Shown here: positions 9,401 to 18,998 of the stretch, one piece after another | Numbering within the stretch: the stretch's first letter is position 1 | Layout of the letters: each line of letters begins with the position of its first letter | Assembly (NCBI GenBank): GCA_905250115.1 | Contig: CAJNOI010000204.1 | Span: forward strand, 83,467 to 147,466 | DNA: 64,000 nucleotides | Direction: 5' to 3' | Origin: Adineta steineri | Taxonomy: Eukaryota > Rotifera > Eurotatoria > Adinetida > Adinetidae | Notes under the pieces: generated by a model | Told to the model about the DNA's origin: nothing | The model's database searches: none | Seen by the model: the letters and a program-made list of their open reading frames with translations, nothing else | Program-made: the position numbers and the translations under genes

Positions 9401-11181
9401 GTTTCTTGATCTTTTGACAATCCCAGTAGATCGTTGATTTGTAGATAACTATTACAAAGTGTCGGAAATGCAATTTCATAATTATATGAATTGAAATTCA
9501 ATAAATCAGTACCGCAGTGTATAAGTTTGTTATTAAGTATTGCTGAGATTTTTATACAATAATCAGAGTCTTGCGAACAATTAACACGATGTTTGTCGTG
9601 AAAAAAACATGATTCATTATGTAATTCATCATGATTTTCAAAGCAATCAATTACACCATCTACGATTCGATGTTTTGAAATGTATTTTAACGTGGCTGGG
9701 CAGTTGTACAAATAAAGACTTAGATAATACTTGGAGTTGTTTGACGATAACGATGCATCAATAGTGAGACAAGTATGAAATAGTTCAGGAATAGTTTTGT
9801 ATCGACCCTTGTCAAAATATTTCCATTCAAAACAGGAATATCCATCTATATATTTATCTTTTGGGAGAAACGGGCATCGTTTTTCATCAAAACATACGTA
9901 ATGTGGAACGATATTCCCACCGTCAGTTTCAATTTTTAAATTGGTAGAAAATCCATATCGTACGTGGCCGTCAAAGACTGGATAAACAGGAAACAAAAAA
10001 TCTAGTGAACAGTTATATTTTACTCTCTCCCAACAAGTCTTCTTGTTCGTACATATCTTGCTACAAGTCAGTATCTTCTCGTTTAATAAGCATACCATTA
10101 ACGACCAACAGTCAAAAGAAATTGTCATGTTTTTGTCATATAGTAAGAACCAATCTTCTGCATTTTTGCCGCGGTTGTTATTACAAGGCATATGCGACAT
10201 TACAAGGCGGAAAGGAGAAAGAAATATACTGGAACATTCACCATCTCCACAGGGAAAATTCTTGATTGTATTTAAACATGTACGCTCCTCACATCTGAAG
10301 GAAGGATATAGAAAACAGTCGGAAAATTGCGTCATTACCATCTTACGCTCATCACTACCGTCTAAACATTCAGGATTAAATGGATCATCTCGAAGAAAAC
10401 TATCCGAAATACACATGCCGTTATAACAACGGTATTCTTCATCAGCACAATCATTAATTTCGAGTTCTAAACAATTCTTCTCATCTTCCACACTGTCAAG
10501 ACAATCATTTTTACCATCACAAATTTCACGCCAATCAAGACATTCTCCTCCAATACGATTGCATTTTATATGAGTATAGCATGTCACATTTATATAGTTA
10601 CGAATGTCGTCGATGAGTGATCTTGCTTTGCCCATAAAGCTTTCTCTAACGATGTCGTTAAACGAGAAGTTTGACGAATGAAAGTCAAATGTATACTGAC
10701 AAGATGAACCAAACCAAGGAGCAGTGCAGTTGTAAAATAGTTCTTCTGCCGCAATCGGCAGAATATTTTTCGATAAAAATTCTTCGTATCGCTCAACAAG
10801 ATCGATAGGCGCTGACCATTTTAACATATCTTCCGAACGGACATGCTTCTCTTTTAACTGTTTGAACGGTATACCTATCGGTCGTATCTGATTACTCATT
10901 AACTGAGATGGTTTATTGTAAAGCGAACGCATACAATAAGTTATCATATGTTCTGGAGGATTAAGTTTTTCATTATCTGTTAACTTTTCGCCCGGGTCCA
11001 ATATGGTATAATCGATAACGGAATCGTATGCTGTATAGTATAAGCAATCATAATAGTCATCTATATCATTTGTAGCGAGGAATAATCGATCACTTTGGTA
11101 AATATTAAATGAAAATCGAGAATTCTCCAAAGAACAATGACGAAATGTTAGTTGAAAGATGAAAATCCAGATAAATCGCAT
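6406..11181 (-). CDS. Giant receptor: LDLa and EGF repeats with C-terminal rhodopsin-like 7TM
   Basis: A single uninterrupted exon encodes 1,591 residues. A signal peptide (MRFIWIFIFQLTFRHCS) is followed by a conserved N-terminal region (DLVERYEEFL at ~126). At least two clear LDL-receptor class A modules lie at ~200-280 (CLDWREICDGKNDC, CLDGSDE), and more degenerate LDLa-like modules at ~500-690. EGF-like modules lie at ~800, ~950, ~975-1048 and ~1212-1245 (CLCPQSYYGDRC, CMCSKGFWGFNC, CVCPECYYGSKC). The last ~310 residues hold seven membrane segments with AIERAIIVLKG in place of DRY. The architecture suggests a plasma-membrane receptor with a long adhesive or lipoprotein-binding ectodomain, distantly comparable to molluscan LDLa-GPCRs. 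The gene at 48266-52900 is a full-length paralogue on the same strand. Ligand unknown. Confidence 0.9.
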   Translation of the reverse strand: MRFIWIFIFQLTFRHCSLENSRFSFNIYQSDRLFLATNDIDDYYDCLYYTAYDSVIDYTILDPGEKLTDNEKLNPPEHMITYCMRSLYNKPSQLMSNQIRPIGIPFKQLKEKHVRSEDMLKWSAPIDLVERYEEFLSKNILPIAAEELFYNCTAPWFGSSCQYTFDFHSSNFSFNDIVRESFMGKARSLIDDIRNYINVTCYTHIKCNRIGGECLDWREICDGKNDCLDSVEDEKNCLELEINDCADEEYRCYNGMCISDSFLRDDPFNPECLDGSDERKMVMTQFSDCFLYPSFRCEERTCLNTIKNFPCGDGECSSIFLSPFRLVMSHMPCNNNRGKNAEDWFLLYDKNMTISFDCWSLMVCLLNEKILTCSKICTNKKTCWERVKYNCSLDFLFPVYPVFDGHVRYGFSTNLKIETDGGNIVPHYVCFDEKRCPFLPKDKYIDGYSCFEWKYFDKGRYKTIPELFHTCLTIDASLSSNNSKYYLSLYLYNCPATLKYISKHRIVDGVIDCFENHDELHNESCFFHDKHRVNCSQDSDYCIKISAILNNKLIHCGTDLLNFNSYNYEIAFPTLCNSYLQINDLLGLSKDQETDENHCEWWPCNNQYTRCDTSWTCVNGADEWNCPQSTCPYNHMPCISPNTFTKFCLNISRIGDNIQDCLGATDEQAFCRSVFPLMDWRYKCWDSPVCTPIYFRPLPDYLCLDEKINETEADALLPLSSFWLRNPTYSNFGLESLPLTVTSKSFEQSRLSLKEIENPDFHLLPRISSSETDNVTSKLGPCEAWLCNRGILILKELERKEYCLCPQSYYGDRCQYQSDRVSITLQFRRQTIPENIQEVFSFVVNLFDNNDVIHSSDYFTYLPKSSCNTKFNRYLLYDSPAKDKTKNYTVRIDSYNRIDPTHYASWLLPIKFPFLPVYRIAFHLTLPMKQSVMVRECPMSCVHGYCTKYINQLEQSYYCQCYSGWSGSRCTVLLNCNCSNGSFCVGVTRNRAICVCPLRKLGPRCFLQSVCYTDTCKNGGVCVPTDERISSHPSFTCMCSKGFWGFNCELKETKIVISFSKEIDIPQSIIVHFITVNKKADPTRITTLKKVPSVVNEVTLLVAKPFNLLFAQIQSNFYLTYLQKNSTLTSSGIIFGEISVSRQCFHIRQLFDDNVTTTYPLLRRVKYYHIPCDKRPDLSCFYDEEQFMCLCNEHHHANCFKFDFNITYNCWGRSECQNGAACYQDDPNCPTETLCVCPECYYGSKCQLSTNGLTLSLDAILGYQIEPHLSIFRQRSSIKLSIGVTTFMLVIGLIFNTLFLLTFLLGNLREVGSGIYLLVIAINSILILCVFTYKFWFLLLAQMSIIVNRELLFINCVAVDFIIQFLLASGDWLNACVAIERAIIVLKGIKFDKKKSKRMARRIIFVLILIIIGTFIHDPIHRQVIYDQEEERHWCIVKYTSSIQIINSIITITHFIGPFIINFISAVTIIISIARQHSTTRQQRSYKEHLFQQFHQHKHLIISPLILVLLSLPRPIISFFTGCMKSARDPWLFLSSYFISFIPPLLISLIYILPSETYKKAFDEVIIQGIRRYIIFRHRSQTIIHMKSDGE

Positions 11182-11664
11182 TTATTCTATCAGTTACAAT
11201 ATTTATGGCTTAGTAAAATAAAAAAATTATACCAACGATAACATACATGTACAAACTGAATAGAATATTACTTGGTATTAATACGCGCAGATTGCAGAAA
11301 GTATTCAGTTGCGTTCTATTCTGTTGCTACTTAGAGAGGGAAAAGAAAAAAAATCATTCGGCTCTTTTCAGTATATACTATTCCCAGTACTGACATTTTT
11401 TGAATGAAAAGATAAAATACTTAACATTATTAGATTGCTCAGCTAACATTTTCAATATGACAGTTTTGTGATAAATTTTTCTTTTCCGTTCTTTGTAAAA
11501 TATTTGCACTTCTTCATCTAAATTGAAATATTCAGCAATAATTTATCTCTAATACTTATATCATATGCATTCTATCACACCAATATGAACATTTTCTCAG
11601 AGTTTTCATTTATTCATAAACCATATTGCAAGGGGAAAACAGCTAATTTACATCACTCAAAAAT
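11182..11664. other. Upstream region of the LDLa/EGF/7TM receptor
   Basis: AT-rich DNA that should carry the promoter of the minus-strand receptor. No confident core promoter element was seen, and no coding signal. Confidence 0.4.
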
Positions 11665-11746
11665 CAAGGGTGTGAGTATGGAATGAGGGTCGGTGAAAAG
11701 AACAACGACACTCTCGTTCTCATCCTCACCCACACCACACTCTCAG
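11665..11746. repeat. GT-rich/CA-rich hairpin element, copy 3
   Basis: CAAGGGTGTGAGTATGGAA and GAGGGTCGG on the left pair loosely with CCTCACCCACACCACACTCT on the right around a ~35-base loop. The arms are more degenerate than in the best copies. Confidence 0.7.
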
Positions 11747-11773
11747 TTACATTAATTTTATCAAGTTATTTAC

Positions 11774-12023
11774 CCATATGAGCTTCGAAAGATTGCCCAG
11801 GTTCATACCGAAGAAATATTAAACGTTCATTGAGTTGAACTGATTGAAAATTGTTCCATGTTTTATGAGAAAATGGTTCAATTCTTTGCAAGGGAATATT
11901 TGTTACTGATACATCACCAATAATACAACGATCACTATTTCGAAAATCTTTCACTAATACTTAATTATTACTACCTACATCTACTGTGACTGGGCTACAA
12001 CCACATTGTTCACTCAAATCAAT
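11774..12023 (-). pseudogene. Relic of a 2-oxoglutarate/Fe(II) oxygenase (prolyl-4-hydroxylase-like)
   Basis: On the minus strand one frame from 12023 to 11774 reads SEQCGCSPVTVDV, an in-frame TAA, then KDFRNSDRCIIGDV and LNERLIFLRYEPGQSFEAHM, ending at a GTAAAT donor. The pattern R-N-x-D-R-C followed by N-E-R-L-x-F-L-R-Y-x-P-G-Q-x-F-x-x-H is the N-terminal half of the catalytic domain in prolyl-4-hydroxylase-type 2OG oxygenases; the final H would be the first iron ligand. No exon with the Asp partner, the distal His or the Arg for 2-oxoglutarate follows before the next gene. A possible earlier exon remnant (KIIGRDVCLPNSIDED) lies at about 12135-12080. The internal stop and missing 3' half suggest a dead fragment. 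Confidence 0.6.
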
Positions 12024-12139
12024 CTATTGTTGATATTTTCACCAAGAGTCAATATATTAAATAAGATAAAAGCTAACCTATCTTCATCAATCGAATTTGG
12101 TAAACATACATCACGTCCGATAATTTTTTAGCTGAAAGT

Positions 12140-12732
12140 TGTCATTTTATGCAAATAAATGTTAACACGCATGCAAAAAAAACAGTATTTGCATTAATAT
12201 TACAAAATTTTATTATCATCGTTTACAACATGTGTTACAGTAATATGAGTCAAGGATAGATGACATGCGTCTATGATAATAAACTTTTATTAAAAATTAT
12301 TGAAATCATAGTTGTCATAGATGGTCGAGTATGTGTGCGTACAATTCAATATTTTTACAAATATCTATATGATAGATAAGTTTTTCATTAGAACTAATTG
12401 AGTGGCAACGACTATTTTTAAATCCATTTGAGTGAAATAATTAAAAAAAAATTATTTAAACGTTTCAGCTTCTTAAAAAGCCACTATCAAGAATTTACAA
12501 ATACTTACGTTAGACATAACGAAAACTTCATTCAACAATAAATAAATGAGAAAATAAGATAACTAAAAGTTAGTATTCATGCTATTAAAGATATTATACC
12601 AAAGCGCACACTCTCACCCATATTCCTCAAGATATTGATCAAAAACATAATCTCAAACAGTTCATTATGATCTGTTAGACGGTATTAATTTTATAAGGAT
12701 ATTTACGCGAATATATAGTTCGAAAAAAAATA
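12140..12732. other. AT-rich intergenic region, 3' of the RBR gene
   Basis: No gene or repeat recognised. A single CA-rich half-site (ACACTCTCACCCATATTCC) at about 12607 could be a decayed hairpin arm. Confidence 0.4.
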
Positions 12733-15700
12733 TTATTGTATTTCATCAAAGGGTGTCATTATTAATCTAAAAACATGTTGTTGTTGTCCAGCATTTCGAT
12801 TTTCATTTGAATGAGCTAATGTATAACGTTGTTCACATTTTTCACAAAAGATCAATGAAGGACAATGTACACAATCGAATCGAATACCACGTACAATTTC
12901 ATGACAACCATCGCAACTAGAAAGGAATAATAAATCCATACATGATAACTATAATTATTTAAACTTACGTAATATTTTCATGAGTAATAAGTGGACTTTC
13001 CGGACGTGGTAAATCATTAATGGTTTCTGTTGATTTTCTCACAGTTGCTGCTTGATATTGTTCAGCTTCATCCCAAGTAAATTCTTCTCCACAACCAGAT
13101 TGAATATTTCCTCCATGATAATCTTGTCCACATATCATAGATTCACATCCTTCCATACGTTCAACAACTCGATGACAATTTGGACAATGACGACAATTTC
13201 TTGATTTATAGTTTTCATCTTCTACAGCTGTATCGTACCGATGGCGTAATTCTTCATTTCGTTGTCTATTTTTTGCTTGTTCTCGTTCATATTCAACAAG
13301 ACGAGCTGCATAATCAGCATCTTGTCCTGCTCGTTCAGTTAAATATCGACCACGTTCTTTAAATAAAATTATTCAAAAATACAAATTTTCAAAGCAATAT
13401 TTCACCTGAATTACACCAGAAGAACCATCGTTCGGTGATTAATATTAATTGTTGACAATCTGTTCGATAATGATATTGTTGATTACATAATGAACAAAAT
13501 TCCTTTTGACATAATTGACAAATAACATGAAATCGTTCATTTGGATCATTCGGTTCAAATGCCCATCCCAGTGAAAAATGACCATGAAAAAAAACGGTAT
13601 AGAACACGTTCCAAAAAAAAAGTCAGCTTTTTTTAAGAAAAAAAAGCGTTCCATAAAATTTGGAACGTGTTCCAACATGGAACGGTCAAGAACACATTCC
13701 ACTGTTTCTGGAACGGCCAAGAACACATTCTACTGTTTCTGGAACGCTTTTTTTCAAGAAAAAACGAACGTTTATTTTTCTGGAAAGCATTCCCGATAAT
13801 TATCATCTACATGCACATTCTCTACAATAATCTTCAAAGAGAAGTAAGTACAAGATTCGTCGACAGACCTCTTCCAATGCAACTTTACGAGCTCTATCCA
13901 ACGGCATGCTCAGATTTTTTGTAGCTTAAACTATAGAAATTATGACATGAAATAATTTTTTTGAAAATTGAGATTGTCTGCTGGGAAGTACAACCTAGCG
14001 AATGTTCTTCCATTTTTTATGTTAATTTTAATATATCGTACTTCAGCATAGGCAGTTTTGAACCAAAACTGGCGTTAAATTTAGATGAAAGTGTTCCATA
14101 ATTTAGAGAACGGCGACGGATTCATTCTACTCTTGTTAGGAATAATATTTGGCTATCTGGAATGCATTTATCAGTTCAAAGAATTCGTTCGCAGACGTTT
14201 TTATAAGGAACGTTAAAGAAAACGATCTCATTTTAATGGAATCCAATTCTAATCGTTCCAAGAAAGAATGATAAAAAACTCATTTCACTAGGTTTTAGAA
14301 CGGGCTAGAACGCTTTCTGATCAGTCGAAGAACGATTTTTGAATCGAGAAGAAAGCGTTCTATAATAATATGGAACGGCAAAGAATGCGTTCCACTAAAT
14401 AATAAATATTTTTTTGCCATTAATGAATGCTTTCGTTAAACTGCAGAAAGCGTTTTCCTAATGCAGGACCAGTTTCCATGTTTTTACGAATGCGTTTTCT
14501 ACCGTTTTTTTTCATGGTCATTTTTCACTGGGATGAACATTGTTGATTTGGACATTTAATTAAAGCACGAGTTTCACTAGCATAACAACGATCAAAAGTT
14601 TTTTGAATTTGATATTGGATAAAATGATCAAGTTCTTCTGATGATATACGTAATTGTTTCAATTCACCATATTGAAATTGATAGGAACAAAGTGCACATG
14701 TTAAGATTTTATTAGTGACCATTTGATTTCGACATGATTTTTCATAACATTGATAACATAATTTATGACTTTGATCACAACCAAATACAAATATATCATC
14801 AAAAAGACAAGATTCCATACATATATCACAATCATGAGTTGGAAGTTCCATTGGAAAAATATCATCTATTATATAGGAAATGATTGAATGAAAAAAGAAA
14901 ATAAATCTTTACCAAATTCAGCAAGTTGTTCGACAATATTTAATGCATTTAGAATTTTTTTCGTTTTCTTTTGAGTTTCAATAAAAAATTCAATTTGTTG
15001 AACACTAAATGGATATTTTGTTCGAGATAAAATAAATTCAACTAATTTTTGTTGTCGTCCTGTTTGATCATGATGACATTGTTGAGAATGTTCTTCATAC
15101 AAAGTAATCTTCTGTGGACAATAACAATATTCACATGGAAGAAAATCTTCTGGATGACAAAATTCAATATGTTCATCAAGATCATTGATATTTTTAAAGT
15201 CAATATAGAAATGACAACTAGGACATTGAGGACGTTGTTGATTTTGAATCAAAGAAAGTAATTTTTGGTACATTCGTTGTGTTAATGGAATACATATAAG
15301 ATCATAACGCGATAATTGATAATTACAATGAATTCTATGACACATAGGTGTTGTTTTAGAGATTAAATATTCATTCATTGATTTACATAAACATTGAAAA
15401 CAATATAGATGATGAAATCGACATGGAATTAAAAATCCAGAATCATCATTCATATTTATTATAGATGAACTATATAGACGGGGAATTATTTTAGTTTTTA
15501 GATTTTTTTTATGATTAACTTACCAATTAAAACAAACATCATGTTTTAGTTGATTAGTTGTCTTAGGTTGATAACTATTAGGAGTTGTAGGTAAACACGA
15601 TTGTACATGAGTTTCATAGTTCATTTTGGGAATTAATTTAAAACATAGAATACATTCTTTTTCATCGAAATCATTTATTGTTGAAGACAAAGACTAAAAA

Positions 15701-15907
15701 TATTCATTGCCAAATTTAATAATAATAGTGAATTTCAAATAGTACAAATATTTCCTTTACCTGATCTGTAGTTATATTTTGCTCACCATCATCGCATTGA
15801 TTGATTTCATTTGATATATTGTCTATCTGAGATTTAGGCGTTACTGAATCATTATTTAATTCTTCTAATAATTCAGAAGTTGAAGAAGATTCGTTTGTTT
15901 GACTCAT
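12733..15907 (-). pseudogene. RBR-type E3 ubiquitin ligase with extra zinc fingers, broken by a transposon
   Basis: Six exons: 15907-15761, 15693-15524, 15469-14913, 14865-13406 (with a 966-bp insertion), 13356-12969, 12916-12733. Exon 2 has a C2HC-like finger (CILCFKLI...HVQSCL). Exon 3 has a RING-like half (CRFHHLYCFQCL) and TRAF-type fingers (CPSCHFYID, CEYCYCPQ). Exon 4 starts RING1 (CDICMESC) and runs into the IBR (KCPNQQCS|WAFEPND...CQLCQKEFCSLC). Exon 5 has RING2 (CPNCHRVVERMEGCESM) with the expected catalytic Cys, and exon 6 a ZZ-type finger (CDGCHEIV...CEKC). RBR ligases pass ubiquitin through this RING2 Cys. Deleting 13567-14532 plus one AT restores one open frame. As it stands, translation stops at a TGA inside the insertion, before IBR and RING2, and no splice acceptor sits at the insertion edge. 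This allele is therefore probably null. Confidence 0.8.
13567..14532. mobile_element. 966-bp non-autonomous inverted-repeat DNA element inside the RBR gene
   Basis: Both ends carry the same 33-bp sequence in inverse orientation with no mismatch (13567-13599 and 14500-14532; outer bases CCCAGTGAAAAATGACC, inner bases AAAACGGTA). It is flanked by AT on each side (13565-13566, 14533-14534), consistent with a 2-bp target duplication. No transposase is encoded. The interior is full of GGAACG/CGTTCC motifs, including a ~35-bp tandem pair at about 13678-13745 with AAGAACACATTC. It resembles a MITE or a solo internally repeated DNA transposon; the superfamily is uncertain. Confidence 0.85.
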
Positions 15908-16182
15908 TTCTTTTCACATTATATGTGGTACTGACATTTAATTTTATATATTTTGTTTTCGAAATCGCAATTTAGTCATACTTACATCATCATACAAATA
16001 CACATTGAAACTTTGCATCAACGTGTGTAATGTATTGTGCAATAACATATGACTCATTTGTACCATTAAAGTAGCATATTATTATAAGGTAGTTTCCAAT
16101 ATGACTCTACGTCAGATGGAATTATCCCACATGAAAAATAGAAGACACAATTACTCAAAATTCAACTCTATGATCTATGGCT

Positions 16183-16263
16183 CTTGGGATGGGTGTGAGT
16201 AAGAGTGTGAGAGTTTGTCTTTCTCTTACCAATTCTCACACCCTCACCCTCATCGTCACACCT
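16183..16263. repeat. GT-rich/CA-rich hairpin element, copy 4
   Basis: GGGATGGGTGTGAGTAAGAG and GTGTGAGAG on the left face CTCTTACC and TCTCACACCCTCACCC on the right. The arms pair well. It lies between the 5' end of the RBR gene and the 3' end of the GST gene. Confidence 0.8.
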
Positions 16264-16401
16264 AGATCCGGGGACAGAAAATACAGTTGAAGTTTGATTT
16301 ATTCTAAAGAAATTTATTTAAAAAAAAGATGATGAACTACTTTTACAAATCAAAAAGAAAATTTCTACGCGCTGGCTTCAATCAAAGTCTTATGATGTAT
16401 A

Positions 16402-17049
16402 TTAATCCAACAATGGTGTAAAATCTGGATCTCCCTTTTTCATAGCTCGTTGATAACCAGAACGTGCACCAATTCGTTTTAAATAAGCACGTATATTAGG
16501 GTAGGAACCTAAATCGAGTTTTGAAAAGGCACGCATAGTTGTTAATGGAAAAACCATCATAATGTCTGCAGAAGTAAATTCACTTCCCGCAAAATATTCA
16601 TTTGTGCTTAAATGCTTTTCTGCTAGATCCATTGCTCGAATAGTACGTTGTCGTAATGTATTGACTACAGGATTTTCACTTTGCATATCTTTTGCTAGTA
16701 AGTTAGCAACTAAATCAACAAGCATAGCTGGCACCATTGAACCATTTGCAAAATGAGACCAGAAAAGATAGTCAGCAAAATTTGGATGATCAGCTTTCAA
16801 TGTAAAACGATTATTACCATATTTAGCAATAATATAATCAACAATAGCACCGGATTCTGCTAATAAAACATCTCCATCGGCAATAACAGGCGCTGTTCCA
16901 AATGGATGCAATGCTTTGTATTCTGCTGGTGCAAGACGTGTTTCCGGATCACGATCGTAACGAACAAGTTGATAGGGAATTTCAAGTTCTTCACATAACC
17001 AAAGAATTCGTTCCGATTGTGAAATACCAAGATGATGAACGATTAACAT
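16402..17049 (-). CDS. Glutathione S-transferase, possibly acquired horizontally
   Basis: Intronless, 215 residues, the usual GST length. The N-terminal thioredoxin-like domain (1-80) begins MLIVHHLGISQSERILWLCE, with a Ser/Gln/Ser cluster at the catalytic position instead of the Tyr of alpha/mu/pi enzymes. The glutathione-binding segment is FGTAPVIADGDVLLAESGAI, with the conserved cis-Pro and ESGAI. The helical C-terminal domain contains EYFAGSEFTSADIMM, the usual N-capping region. It conjugates glutathione to electrophiles or reduces peroxides in the cytosol. The sequence style is closer to bacterial and fungal GSTs than to animal classes, which together with the lack of introns suggests transfer; that is a judgement from memory, not a search. 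Confidence 0.9.
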   Translation of the reverse strand: MLIVHHLGISQSERILWLCEELEIPYQLVRYDRDPETRLAPAEYKALHPFGTAPVIADGDVLLAESGAIVDYIIAKYGNNRFTLKADHPNFADYLFWSHFANGSMVPAMLVDLVANLLAKDMQSENPVVNTLRQRTIRAMDLAEKHLSTNEYFAGSEFTSADIMMVFPLTTMRAFSKLDLGSYPNIRAYLKRIGARSGYQRAMKKGDPDFTPLLD

Positions 17050-17103
17050 TGTCTAAAGACTAGAATTTATCGAATGAAATAGTCAAAATTTAATCCCTAT
17101 TCA

Positions 17104-17246
17104 GGCAGACAAGGAACAAAAAATACGGCGTTTCTGCGCGTAAAAATGTGTACTTTTCACGCGACGAAAAAAAACATTTTCTTCAAGCGTATAAAGCGCA
17201 CATTTTTACGTGTAGAAACGCCGTATTTTTCGTTCCTCGTCCGTCC
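17104..17246. mobile_element. ~140-bp hairpin MITE-like element
   Basis: The left half has GGAACAAAAAATACGGCG, then TTTCTGCGCGTAAAAATGTG; the right half has the imperfect complement of the same blocks (AAAACGCC-type, reading CACATTTTTACGTGTAGAAA then CGCCGTATTTTTCGTTCC). The arms are about 55 bases with a few mismatches and a loop of ~30. No clear target duplication was found. It lies 55 bases upstream of the GST start codon. Confidence 0.75.
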
Positions 17247-17611
17247 GGTTGCCCGTGTACACAAAATAAAATCGACTCTTATCATATATTAAAACATAAG
17301 CACATGTGATAAGAAGCATACACACACAAGCGCATTACATATAAAATTACGAAGAAGAAAGTTAGATGGTAATTTGAATATCGAATGTAATTGCACAATC
17401 TAGAAAAAAATCAGTTTTTATAGTCACAATTGCAATGAATCATGTGGTTAAGTCAAAAATCTTAAGAACTTTATCCTAACGGTTACGTGGGTTCAATTAT
17501 TTAGCCCATGAGCAGAATAAGAAAAATTGAATATGACTTTGATACTCGTTTATTTTTTGCAATAAACAACAATTCTATACAATATTTTTATAAAAAGTAA
17601 AAAACAAATAA
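17247..17611. other. Intergenic, between GST promoter and endonuclease V 3' end
   Basis: AT-rich sequence without recognisable genes or repeats. Confidence 0.4.
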
Positions 17612-18473
17612 CTATGAAATTCTCGCAACCATTGCTCGACTAAGTAAATCAGCTTGTCGTATTGGTTCACAAATACGATATTCAGTTACTGACTGAAATA
17701 TATTTAATGCTGTTTGTAATGTTATTTTATGTCCAACACTAATGTAAACAGCATTTTTCACATTACCAGTAACATTATAAGCTATACCAAGAATATTACC
17801 ACTATCATCTGTAACTTCAACATATTGATCTTTTTCTGGTGCTTTTTCAATTAATAATTTTTGAATTGTAGATCTTGTAATACTATCAACATAGAGAACA
17901 TTTTTTGATACACCAAAGCATGGAATATCACTTACAACTCCAAAATGACAAGCACTACCAGCACGACGTGGATGCCAAACACCATTTCCATCGATTAAAA
18001 TAACTTGTGGTGTTAAATGAGGACAACGTTGTTTTTGAATATCAAGCAATCTCATATAAATTGGAGTTTCACGAAATGCTAAATAGCCAGGTATGTATGG
18101 AATTTTAATCACACAATAAATACTAATTTTAGCTACAATATTTAATGTTCGATAATCAAAAATAACCATAGATGCCACAGCTTTATCATTCCCTTTCACA
18201 AAACTAATATCCAAACCAGCAATGAATCTAATGGGCTCATTAATTTGATCAATATCAGTAATAATTGATGGAACCATATCTTCTTGTTCTCTAAAAAGGA
18301 ATTGAATTCATGATAAATTATAAAATAAAAATCATTATTAGTTTTATATACTTTGCCCATATTGGTAATATTTCATCAACATTTATATCATTTCCAATTT
18401 CAATACAATCTCTTATTACAATATTTAACCATGTTGTATTTCTCTTTATATATAAATCTCTATTTGATGTCAT
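17612..18473 (-). CDS. ENDOV: Endonuclease V (inosine-specific)
   Basis: Two exons, 18473-18352 and 18290-17612, give 266 residues, similar to animal ENDOV cores. The intron is 61 bp (AA|GTATAT ... TTTTTAG|A). Visible family motifs: WAKEQEDM near the N terminus; FIAGLDISFVKG with the metal-binding Asp; PYIPGYLAFRE, the wedge motif and following Glu; LIDGNGVWHPRRAG with the second catalytic Asp and the following His; and YISVGHKITL near the C terminus. Endonuclease V cuts nucleic acid one base 3' of inosine; the animal enzyme acts mainly on RNA, the bacterial one on deaminated DNA. All metal-binding residues appear present. It faces the CmcJ-like gene head to head across about 525 bases that include a hairpin element. 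Confidence 0.92.
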
Positions 18474-18670
18474 GTTGAATACGAAAGACTAGGATATTTC
18501 TTTTTTTTTAATTCATATTTTTGACATGTTAACAATTTATAGTCATATGACATAGGAAGTGATGTTACACTTCGTCAGAATCATTACTACTTGGTAATAA
18601 CCTATTTGCATTACAATTTCTTGCGTCAGATTCATTTTTATAAATAATATCACTGTATAGAAGAGTAAAT

Positions 18671-18760
18671 ATGAGTCGTTATCGTGCAACAATACAGGAA
18701 TGGATTGAAAGAGAGTCGAATGAAAATATTACAATTGAGACAGATGTCGTGCGAAATTGA
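18671..18760 (+). CDS. Possible 29-codon short ORF or relic first exon
   Basis: An ATG-started frame reads MSRYRATIQEWIERES and stops after 29 codons. It has a protein-like, charged helical composition unlike the AT-rich surroundings and lies in the gap between two divergent genes. It could be an upstream ORF of the CmcJ-like gene, a first exon remnant, or chance. No homology recognised. Confidence 0.2.
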   Translation: MSRYRATIQEWIERESNENITIETDVVRN

Positions 18761-18782
18761 AAATCATATATTTATTCTGGCA

Positions 18783-18833
18783 GGATGTGGGTGTGGGTCA
18801 AAGAAGGACACAACAATCATACCCACACCCTCA
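18783..18833. repeat. GT-rich/CA-rich hairpin element, copy 5
   Basis: One of the cleanest copies: GATGTGGGTGTGGGT, about 22 bases of loop, then ACCCACACCCTC. It lies in a divergent promoter region, so the family cannot be only a 3'-end terminator. Confidence 0.85.
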
Positions 18834-18998
18834 GTTTTGTTAACTGTGAAAAGTCCATAAAACACAATTGTCAGTACTGCGCATTTTGTGTTTTTCTTTC
18901 TCACATGGTTAACAATATTCTACTTTAGATAAGATAAGAAGCGAGATATTCGCTTTTCTTTCATTATCTTTTTCGTTACACGTACTTATTTTGCCTGT

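Noticed and set aside
13578..13924. Two overlapping plus-strand open frames inside the RBR insertion
   Set aside because: They are made of the element's repeated GGAACG/CGTTCC motifs and show no transposase signature.
13406..14865. The RBR insertion as a spliced, intron-like element
   Set aside because: On the coding strand there is no AG near its 3' border, and the nearest upstream AG gives a stop at once.
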